This document shows positions 55,072-64,000 of a stretch of DNA of 64,000 bases, one piece after another; position 1 is the stretch's first letter; the number at the start of each line of letters is the position of its first letter. Location: assembly GCF_032452875.1 (NCBI RefSeq), contig NW_026893692.1, forward strand, positions 248,001 to 312,000, written 5' to 3'. The DNA is from Bos javanicus. Its lineage: Eukaryota; Chordata; Mammalia; Artiodactyla; Bovidae. Position numbers and translations under genes: made by a program. The notes under the pieces are model-generated. The model saw nothing but the letters and a program-made list of their open reading frames with translations, ran no database searches and was not told the origin of the DNA.

Positions 55072-55773
55072 AGATCACGTGACTGAGCATGCACTGTTCA
55101 CGTGGCTGATCATACACTGATCACGTGATGATCATGCACTGATCACTTGGATATCATGCACTGATCACGTGGCTGATCATACACTGTTCACGTGTCTGAC
55201 CATGCACTGATCACGTGGCTGATCATACACTGCTCACGTAACTGATCATGCACTGATCACGTGGCTATCATGCACTGATCACGTGGCTGAACATGCACTG
55301 TTCACGTGGCTGATCACACACTGTCACGTGACATATCATGCACTGATCACGTGGCACTCATGCACTGATCACGTGGCTGATCATACTCTGCTCACGTAAC
55401 TCATGCACACATCACGTGGCTATCATGCACTGCTCACGTGGCTGATCATGCAATGATCACGTGGCTACCATGCACTGGTCACGTGACTGATCATGCACTG
55501 ATCACGTAACTGATCATGCACTGATCACGTGACTGATCATGCACTGATCACGTGACTGATCATGCACTGATCACGTGACTGATCATGCACTGATCACGTG
55601 GCTATCATGCACTGATCACGTGGCTGATCATGCACTGATCACGTAGCTACCATGCACTGTCACGTGACTGATCATGCACTGATCACGTGATCATGCACTG
55701 ATCACGTGGCTTATCATGCACTGATCATGTGACTGATCATGCACTGATCATGTTTGGTGTCATACACTGATCA
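55072..55773 (+). repeat. Short array block leading to type B copy 9
   Basis: 702 bp, partner of 37068-37773. A contracted monomer makes a 14-bp perfect palindrome at 55680-55693. Confidence 0.9.
55680..55693. other. Perfect 14-bp palindrome TGATCACGTGATCA
   Basis: Deletion between half-units places TGATCA directly on both sides of an E-box. The partner near 37680 still reads GATCACGTGATTGATC, so the deletion is recent or private to this copy. Confidence 0.8.
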
Positions 55774-56010
55774 TGTGCCTCTGGAGGCAATGAACATAGA
55801 GCTGAGTAGGCACGAATCAGTCAGCAGGCTATAATCATGGAACTCACTCTGAGAAATCATGCTGCTCAGCTGGCAATAATCAAGTAGATGAGCAGGCAGG
55901 AATTATGCAGCACAGGTGGCAATTGTCAAGCAGATGACAGGCAGGAATCGTGCAGCTCAGCTGGCAATTGTCAAGCAGATGAGCAGACAGTAATCACGCA
56001 GCTCAGCAGG
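55774..56010 (+). repeat. Type B spacer, copy 9
   Basis: About 237 bp. AACTCACTCTGAG has lost bases relative to AACTCACCTCTGAG. It has GCACGAATC as in type A and GAATTATGCAG as in the partner at 37774. It ends GCAGGCACTGATC. Confidence 0.91.
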
Positions 56011-56928
56011 CACTGATCACGTGACTGATCATGCACTGATCACGTGGCTGATCATACACTGATCACGTGACTGATCATGCACTGATCACGTGGCTGATCA
56101 TGCACTGATCACGTGGCTATCATGCACTGATCACGTGGCTGATCATGCACTGATCACGTGGCTGATCATGCACTGATCACGTGGCTGATCATGCACTGAT
56201 CACGTGACTGATCATGCACTGATCACGTGGCTGATCATGCACTGATCACGTGGCTGATCATGCACTGATCACGTGACTGATCATGCACTGATCACGTGAC
56301 TGATCATGCACTGATCACGTGGCTATCATGCACTGATCACGTGGCTGATCATGCACTGATCACGTGGCTGATCATGCACTGATCACGTGACTGATCATGC
56401 ACTGATCACGTGACTGATCATGCACTGATCACGTGGCTATCATGCACTGATCACGTGGCTGATCATGCATGATCACGCAGCTACCATGTACTGGTCACGT
56501 GACTGATCATGCACTGATCACGTGACTGATCATGCACTGATCACGTGGCTATCATGCACTACTCACGTGGCTGATCATGCAATGATCATGTAGCTACCAT
56601 GTACAGGTCACGTGACTGATCATACACCCATCACGTGACTGATCATGCACTGATCACGTGGCTATCATGCACTGATCACGTGACTGATCATGCACTGATC
56701 ACGTCTATATCATGCACTGATCACATGACTGCCCATGCACTGATCACGTGGATGATCATACACTGATCATGTGACTGATCATGCACTGATCACGTGGCTG
56801 ATCATGCACTGATACCGTGACTGATCATGGACTGATCACATGACTATCATGTACTGATCACGTGACTTAATGGCGCTGATCATGTGACTGATCATGCACT
56901 GATCATGTTTGCTATCATACACTGATCA
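56011..56928 (+). repeat. Array block from type B to type A, 0.92 kb
   Basis: 918 bp. The distal block (from about 56545) is heavily converted to consensus: ATACACTGATCATGTGACTG replaces the usual ACTAATCATGTGACAG. Confidence 0.9.
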
Positions 56929-57170
56929 TGTGCCTCTGGAGGCAATAAAAGAGCTGAGTAGGCACGAATCAAACAGTCAGCAGGCAATAATCATGGAACA
57001 CAGGTGTGAGGAATCATGCTGCTCAGCTGGCAATAATCAAGCAGCTGAGCAGGCAGGAATTACGCAGCACAGCTGGCAATTGTCAAGCAGATGACAGGCA
57101 GGAATCGTGCAGCTCAGCTGGCAACTGTCAAGCAGATGAGCAGACAGTAATCACGCAGCTCAGCAGGCCC
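56929..57170 (+). repeat. Type A spacer, copy 27, with a 3-bp deletion
   Basis: CAATAAACAAAGAG is shortened to CAATAAAAGAG, removing one codon of the open frame. It has GGAACACAGG and GGCAACTGTC, as in the copy at 38931. Confidence 0.94.
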
Positions 57171-57517
57171 TGATCACGTGACTGAGCATGCACTGTTCAC
57201 GTGGCTGATCATACACTGATCACGTGACTGATCATGCACTGATCACGTGGCTATCATGCACTGATCACGTGACTGATCATGCACTGATCACGTCTATATC
57301 ATGCACTGATCACATGACTGCCCATGCACTGATCACGTGGATGATCATACACTGATCACGTGACAGATCATGCACTGATCACGTGGCTGATCATGCACTG
57401 ATACCGTGACTGAGCATGGACTGATCACATGACTATCATGTAGTGATCACGTGACTTAATGGCGCTGATCATGTGACTGATCATGCACTGATCATGTTTG
57501 CTATCATACACTGATCA
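57171..57517 (+). repeat. Minimal array block (347 bp)
   Basis: Third short block. The TGTTCAC-to-GTCTATATC fusion seen at 39176-39521 is here converted to GATCACGTCTATATC. Confidence 0.9.
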
Positions 57518-57762
57518 TGTGCCTCTGGAGGCAATAAACAAAGAGCTGAGTAGGCATGAATCAAACAGTCAGCAGGCAATAATCATGGAACTCAGGTGTG
57601 AGGAATCATGCTGCTCAGCTGGCAATAATCAAGCAGCTGAGCAGGCAGGAATTACGCAGCACAGCTGGCAATTGTCAAGCAGATGACAGGCAGGAATCGT
57701 GCAGCTCAGCTGGCAATTGTCAAGCAGATGAGCAGACAGTAATCACGCAGCTCAGCAGGCCC
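57518..57762 (+). repeat. Type A spacer, copy 28
   Basis: It has GGCATGAATC but GGAACTCAGG, unlike its positional partner at 39522. This suggests conversion by another type A lineage. Confidence 0.93.
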
Positions 57763-58197
57763 TGATCACGTGACTGAGCATGCACTGTTCACGTGGCTGA
57801 TCATACACTGATCACGTGATGATCATGCACTGATCACGTGGATATCATGCACTGATCACGTGGCTGATCATGCACTGATCACGTGCTGCCATGCACTGAT
57901 CACGTGACTGATCATGCACTGATCACGTAACTGATCATGCACTGATCACGTGGCTGATCATGCACTGATCACGTGGCTGATCATGCACTGATCACGTGAC
58001 TGATCATGCACTGATCACGTGGCTATCATGCACTGATCACGTGGCTGATCATGCATGATCACGTGGCTACCATGTACTGTCACGTGACTGATCATGCACT
58101 GATCACGTAACTGATCATGCACTGATCACGTGGCTTATCATGCACTGATCATGTGACTGATCATGCACTGATCATGTTTGGTATCATACACTGATCA
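57763..58197 (+). repeat. Very short array block between type A and type B
   Basis: 435 bp, the shortest such block before a type B spacer. At this point the 18 kb duplication stops matching, since the left copy continues with 39767-40657 and no type B spacer. Confidence 0.88.
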
Positions 58198-58430
58198 TGT
58201 GCCTATGGAGGCAATGAACATAGAGCTGAGTAGGCACGAATCAGTCAGCAGGCTATAATCATGTAACTCACCTGTGAGAAATCATGCTGCTGAGCTGGCA
58301 ATAATCAAGTAGATGATCAGGCAGGAATTACGCAGCACAGGTGGCAATTGTCAAGCAGATGACAGGCAGGAATCGTGCAGCTCAGCTGGCAATTGTCAAG
58401 CAGATGAGCAGACAGTAATCACGCAGCTCA
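58198..58430 (+). repeat. Type B spacer, copy 10, fused to a monomer
   Basis: It ends CGCAGCTCATCATGCACTG: the spacer end CTCAGCAGGCCC is replaced by monomer sequence at an aligned position. Private changes include CATGTAACTC and AGATGATCAGG. Confidence 0.9.
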
Positions 58431-59170
58431 TCATGCACTGATCACGTGACTGATCATGCACTGATCACGTGGCTGATCATACACTGATCACGTGACTGAT
58501 CATGCACTGATCACGTGACTGATCATGCACTGATCACGTGGCTATCATGCACTGATCACGTGGCTGACATGCACTGATCACGTGGCTGATCATGCACTGA
58601 TCACGTGGCTGATCATGCACTGATCACGTGACTGATCATGCACTGATCACGTGTCTGATCATGCACTGATCACGTGGCTATCATGCACTGCTCACGTGGC
58701 TGATCATGCCATGATCACGCAGCTACCATGTACTGGTCACATGACTGATCATGCACTGATCACGTGACTGATCATGCAGTGATCACGTGGCTATCATGCA
58801 CTACTCACGTGGCTGATCATGCAATGATCATGTAGCTACCATGTACAGGTCACGTGAATGATCATACACCCATCAGGTGACTGATCATGCACTGATCACG
58901 TGGCTATCATGCACTGATCACGAGACTGATCATGCACTGATCACGTCTATATCATGCACTGATCACATGACTGCCCATGCACTGATCACGTGGATGATCA
59001 TACACTAATCATGTGACAGATCATGCACTGATCACGTGGCTGATCATGCACTGATACCGTGACTGAGCATGGACTGATCACATGACTATCATGTAGTGAT
59101 CACGTGACTTAATGGCGCTGATCATGTGACTGATCATGCGCTGATCATGTTTGCTATCATACACTGATCA
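58431..59170 (+). repeat. Array block from type B to type A, 0.74 kb
   Basis: 740 bp, in the same class as 21423-22152. It has GCTGACATGCAC and a complete distal block from about 58680. Confidence 0.9.
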
Positions 59171-59415
59171 TGTGCCTCTGGAGGCAATAAACAAAGAGCT
59201 GAGTAGGCACGAATCAAACAGTCAGCAGGCAATAATCATGGAACTCAGGTGTGAGGAATCATGCTGCTCAGCTGGCAATAATCAAGCAGCTGAGCAGGCA
59301 GGAATTACGCAGCACAGCTGGCAATTGTCAAGCAGATGACAGGCAGGAATCGTGCAGCTCAGCTGGCAATTGTCAAGCAGATGAGCAGACAGTAATCACG
59401 CAGCTCAGCAGGCCC
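59171..59415 (+). repeat. Type A spacer, copy 29
   Basis: Matches the reference copy by eye. Confidence 0.95.
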
Positions 59416-60646
59416 AGATCACGTGACTGAGCATGCACTGTTCACGTGGCTGATCATACACTGATCACGTGATGATCATGCACTGATCACTTGGATATCA
59501 TGCACTGATCACGTGGCTGATCATACACTGTTCACGTGTCTGACCATGCACTGATCACGTGGCTGATCATACACTGCTCACGTAACTGATCATGCACTGA
59601 TCACGTGGCTATCATGCACTGATCACGTGGCTGAACATGCACTGTTCACGTGGCTGATCACACACCTGTCACGTGACATATCATGCACTGATCACGTGGC
59701 ACTCATGCACTGATCACGTGGCTGATCATACTCTGCTCACGTAACTCATGCACACATCACGTGGCTATCATGCACTGCTCACGTGGCTCGTCATGGAATG
59801 ATCACGTAGCTACCATATACTGGTCACGTGACTGATCATGCACAGATCACGTAAATGATCATGCACTGTTCACGTGACTGATCATGTACTGATCACGTGA
59901 CTGATCATGCACTGATCACGTGGCTATCATGCTCTGCTCACGTGGCTGATCATGCAATGATCACGTAGCAACCATGTACTGGTCACGTGACTGATCATGC
60001 ACTGATCACGTAATTGATCCTGCACTGATCACGTGGCTCATCATGCACTGATCACGTGGCTGATCACACATGTATCACGTGACTGATCATGCACTGATCA
60101 CGTGGCTATCATGCACTGATCACGTGACTGATCATGCACTGATCACGTGGCTGATCATGCACTGATCACGTGGCTATCATGCACTGATCACGTGGCTGAT
60201 CACACACGTATCACATGACTGATCATGCACTGATCACGTGGCTGATCATGCACTGATCACGTGGCTATCATGCACTGATCACGTGGCTGATCATGCAATG
60301 ATCACGTAGCTACCATGTACTGGTCACGTGACTGATCATGCACTGATCACGTGACTGATCATGCACTGATCACGTGGCTGATCATGCACTGATCACGTGG
60401 CTGATCATGCACTGATCACGTGACTGATCATGCACTGATCACATGACTGCCCATGCACTGATCACGTGGATGATCATACACTAATCATGTGACAGATCAT
60501 GCACTGATCACGTGGCTGATCATGCACTGATACCGTGACTGAGCATGGACTGATCACATGACTATCATGTAGTGATCACGTGACTTAATGGCGCTGATCA
60601 TGTGACTGATCATGCGCTGATCATGTTTGCTATCATACACTGATCA
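59416..60646 (+). repeat. Array block, 1.23 kb, missing the first half of the distal block
   Basis: 1,231 bp. The proximal block is of the 1,406 bp class (GTAGCTACCATATACTGG, GATCCTGCAC). A short middle then jumps straight to ACTGCCCATGCAC near 60447. The same partial distal block ends 33331-34944 and 51356-52969. Confidence 0.9.
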
Positions 60647-60891
60647 TGTGCCTCTGGAGGCAATAAACAAAGAGCTGAGTAGGCACGAATCAAACAGTCA
60701 GCAGGCAATAATCATGGAACTCAGCTGTGAGGAATCATGCTGCTCAGCTGGCAATAATCAAGCAGCTGAGCAGGCAGGAATTACGCAGCACAGCTGGCAA
60801 TTGTCAAGCAGATGACAGGCAGGAATCGTGCAGCTCAGCTGGCAATTGTCAAGCAGATGAGCAGACAGTAATCACGCAGCTCAGCAGGCCC
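60647..60891 (+). repeat. Type A spacer, copy 30 (CTGTG variant)
   Basis: It carries AACTCAGCTGTGAGG. Unlike the other CTGTG copies, it follows a distal block with TAATCATGTGAC, so the two markers have recombined. Confidence 0.94.
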
Positions 60892-63342
60892 AGATCACGT
60901 GACTGAGCATGCACTGTTCACGTGGCTGATCATACACTGATCACGTGATGATCATGCACTGATCACTTGGATATCATGCACTGATCACGTGGCTGATCAT
61001 ACACTGTTCACGTGTCTGACCATGCACTGATCACGTGGCTGATCATACACTGCTCACGTAACTGATCATGCACTGATCACGTGGCTATCATGCACTGATC
61101 ACGTGGCTGAACATGCACTGTTCACGTGGCTGATCACACACCTGTCACGTGACATATCATGCACTGATCACGTGGCACTCATGCACTGATCACGTGGCTG
61201 ATCATACTCTGCTCACGTAACTCATGCACACATCACGTGGCTATCATGCACTGCTCACGTGGCTCGTCATGGAATGATCACGTAGCTACCATATACTGGT
61301 CACGTGACTGATCATGCACTGATCACGTAAATGATCATGCACTGTTCACGTGACTGATCATGTACTGATCACGTGACTGATCATGCACTGATCACGTGGC
61401 TATCATGCTCTGCTCACGTGGCTGATCATGCAACGATCACGTAGCAACCATGTACTGGTCACGTGACTGATCATGCACTGATCACGTAATTGATCCTGCA
61501 CTGATCACGTGGCTCATCATGCACTGATCACGTGGCTGATCACACATGTATCACGTGACTGATCATGCACTGATCACGTGGCTCTCATGCACTGATCACG
61601 TGGCTGATCATGCACTGATCACGTGGATATCATGCACTGATCACGTGACTGATCATGCACTGATCACGTGGATGATCATGCACTGATCACGTGACTGATC
61701 ATGCACTGATCACGTGGCTGATCATGCACTGATCACGTGGCTGATCATGCACTGATCACGTGACTGATCATGCACTGATCACGTGGCTATCATGCACTGA
61801 TCACGTGGCTGATCATGCACTGATCACGTGGCTGATCATGCACTGATCACGTGACTGATCATGCACTGATCACGTGGCATCATGCACTGATCACGTGGCT
61901 GATCATGCACTGATCACGTGACTGATCATGCACTGATCACGTGGCTATCATGCACTGATCACGTGGCTGATCATGCACTGATCACGTAGCTATCATACTG
62001 ATCACGTGACTGATCATGCACTGATCACGTGGCTGATCATGCACTGATCACGTGACTGATCATGCACTGATCACGTGACTGATCATGCACTGATCACGTG
62101 GCTGATCATGCACTGATCACGTGGCTGATCATGCACTGATCACGTGGCTGATCATGCACTGATCACGTGGCTGATCATGCACTGATCACGTGACTGATCA
62201 TGCACTGATCACGTGACTGATCATGCACTGATCACGTGGCTATCATGCACTGATCACGTGGCTGATCATGCACTGATCACGTGACTGATCATGCACTGAT
62301 CACGTGACTGATCATGCACTGATCACGTGACTGATCATGCACTGATCACGTGGCTGATCATGCACTGATCACGTGGCTGATCATGCACTGATCACGTGAC
62401 TGATCATGCACTGATCACGTGATGATCATGCACTGATCACGTGGCTATCATGCACTGATCACGTGGCTGATCATGCACTGATCACGTGACTGATCATGCA
62501 CTGATCACTGGCTATCATGCACTGATCACTGGCTATCATGCACTGATCACGTGGCTGATCATGCACTGATCACGTGACTGATCATGCACTGATCACGTCT
62601 ATATCATGCACTGATCACATGACTGATCATGCACTGATCACGTGGATGATCATGCACTGATCACGTGACTGATCATGCACTGATCACGTGGCTGATCATG
62701 CACTGATCACGTAGCTATCATGCACTGATCACGTGACTGATCATGCACTGATCACGTGACTGATCATGCACTGATCACGTGACTGATCATGCACTGATCA
62801 CGTGGCTGATCATGCACTGATCACGTGGCTGATCATGCACTGATCACGTGGCTGATCATGCACTGATCACGTGGCTGATCATGCACTGATCACGTGACTG
62901 ATCATGCACTGATCACGTGGCTGATCATGCACTGATCACGTGGCTATCATGCACTGATCACGTGGCTGATCATGCATGATCACGCAGCTACCATGCACTG
63001 ATCACGTGACTGATCATGCACTGATCACGTGACTGATCATGCACTGATCACGTGGCTATCATGCACTATCACGTGGCTGATCATGCACTGATCACGTAGC
63101 TATCATGCACTGATCACGTGACTGATCATGCACTGATCACGTGACTGATCATGCACTGATCACGTGGCTATCATGCACTGATCACGTGGCTGATCATGCA
63201 TGATCACGCAGCTACCATGTACTGTCACGTGACTGATCATGCACTGATCACGTAATTGATCATGCACTGATCACGTGGCTTATCATGCACTGATCATGTG
63301 ACTGATCATGCACTGATCATGTTTGGTATCATACACTGATCA
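60892..63342 (+). repeat. Long array block with a homogenised middle
   Basis: 2,451 bp. Proximal landmarks run to about 61550. About 1.4 kb of almost pure consensus follows, and then the type B lead-in. Two GATCACTGGCTATC monomers near 62506 and 62527 have lost the central CGT of the E-box; they are adjacent, so the change was copied locally. Confidence 0.91.
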
Positions 63343-63583
63343 TGTGCCTCTGGAGGCAATGAACATAGAGCTGAGTAGGCAGGAATCAGTCAGCAGGCTA
63401 TAATCATGGAACTCACCTGTGAGAAATCATGCTGCTCAGCTGGCAATAATCAAGTAGCTGAGCAGGCAGGAATTACGCAGCACAGGTGGCAATTGTCAAG
63501 CAGCTGACAGGCAGGAATCGTGCAGCTCAGCTGGCAATTGTCAAGCAGATGAGCAGACAGTAATCACGCAGCTCAGCAGGCCC
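63343..63583 (+). repeat. Type B spacer, copy 11
   Basis: 241 bp with GAACATAGAG, CACCTGTGAG, CAAGTAGCTGAG and CAGCTGACAGG, a combination not seen together in the other copies. Confidence 0.92.
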
Positions 63584-64000
63584 TGATCACGTGACTGATC
63601 ATGCACTGATCACGTGGCTGATCATACACTGATCACGTGACTGATCATGCACTGATCACGTGACTGATCATGCACTGATCACGTGGCTATCATGCACTGA
63701 TCACGTGGCTGACATACACTGATCACGTGCCTGATCATGCACTGATCACGTGGCTGATCATGCACTGATCACGTGACTGATCATGCACTGATCACGTGTC
63801 TGATCATGCACTGATCACGTGGCTATCATGCACTGCTCACGTGGCTGATCATGCCATGATCACGCAGCTACCATGTACTGGTCACATGACTGATCATGCA
63901 CTGATCACGTGACTGATCATGCAGTGATCACGTGGCTATCATGCACTACTCACGTGGCTGATCATGCAATGATCATGTAGCTACCATGTACAGGTCACGT
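63584..64000 (+). repeat. Array block cut by the window end
   Basis: 417 bp of the 0.73 kb class, with GCTGACATACAC / GTGCCTGATC near 63710-63735. It enters the distal block at about 63830. The array continues beyond the window. Confidence 0.9.

Larger units (their letters stand above)
1..64000 (+). repeat. Satellite array of 22-23 bp monomers with spacers, covering the whole window
   Basis: From the first base to the last, the sequence is built from a monomer of two half-units, CTGATCATGCA then CTGATCACGTGG (23 bp). A 22-bp form has CTATCATG in place of CTGATCATG. The base after CACGTG is either G or A (GTGGCT or GTGACT), and the two forms are interspersed. All monomers and all 41 spacers point the same way; I saw no inversion. 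TGA stops occur repeatedly in every frame, so no long reading frame exists. Both window edges lie inside the array, so its true size is unknown. The organisation is that of eukaryotic satellite DNA (inference). I cannot assign it to a named satellite family or a species. Confidence 0.97.

Noticed and set aside
1..64000. CRISPR array
   Set aside because: The repeat length (22-23 bp) is in the range, but there are no unique spacers: the monomers abut directly, and no cas genes are present.
1..64000. Known human satellites (alpha, beta, gamma, HSat1-3) or telomere repeat
   Set aside because: The unit length and sequence do not match the 171-bp, 68-bp, GGAAT or TTAGGG patterns as I know them. 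I cannot exclude a match to another catalogued satellite without a Dfam or Repbase search.
1..64000. rDNA spacer, tRNA or snRNA cluster
   Set aside because: No rRNA-like stretch, tRNA fold with A and B boxes, or snRNA motif is visible in any unit.
1..64000. Assembly artefact made of one over-copied repeat
   Set aside because: Units carry many private variants and different lengths, which argues against simple duplication by the assembler. The near-identical 18 kb and 5.3 kb pairs still deserve a check with raw reads.

Overview
The whole 64 kb window is satellite DNA. I find no gene, RNA gene, transposon or unique sequence. The sequence is a head-to-tail tandem array, all in one orientation, of a 22-23 bp monomer. 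The monomer is made of two similar half-units, CTGATCATGCA (11 bp) followed by CTGATCACGTGG (12 bp); the common 22-bp form starts CTATCATG. The array is interrupted 41 times by a 'spacer' of about 240-245 bp that starts TGTGCCTCTGGAGG and normally ends CTCAGCAGGCCC. The spacer is itself five degenerate units of about 46 bp (twice 23), so it probably comes from the same founder sequence.

This points to a eukaryotic constitutive heterochromatin block (pericentromeric, subtelomeric or knob-like): kilobases of homogenised tandem repeats, nested higher-order repeats (HORs), no long ORFs, and CpG-decay variants. Nothing here lets me name the species or lineage.

Layout. 1-10.4 kb: only type A spacers, in HOR units of 1,903 and 1,859 bp that alternate to give a 3.76 kb dimer repeated twice, then a unit expanded to 2.84 kb. 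10.4-33 kb: type A and type B spacers are mixed; two tandem copies of a 5.31 kb unit lie at about 21.2-31.8 kb. 30.1-39.7 kb and 48.2-57.7 kb carry the same series of eight spacers with nearly the same spacing, about 18.0 kb apart. 16.3-22.4 kb and 37.8-43.9 kb are a second pair, 21.46 kb apart. 57.8-64 kb is a rearranged mixture that includes one of the most homogenised tracts.

A typical HOR unit has four parts: a spacer; a proximal block of about 425 bp of distinctive diverged monomers; a middle of near-consensus monomers whose number varies; and a distal block of about 380 bp of distinctive diverged monomers ending in CTTAATGGCGCTG. Length differences between units fall mostly in the middle.

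The most notable properties are: a CACGTG E-box in nearly every monomer (often ATCACGTG, which fits the yeast CDEI / bHLH-zip consensus); TGATCA palindromes every 11-12 bp, close to the DNA helical repeat; short hairpin potential in every monomer; and at least six nested levels of periodicity (about 11.5 bp, 22-23 bp, about 113 bp, about 1.9-2.9 kb, 3.8-5.3 kb, 18-21 kb). The repeated 62-codon open frame in type A spacers is not a credible gene.
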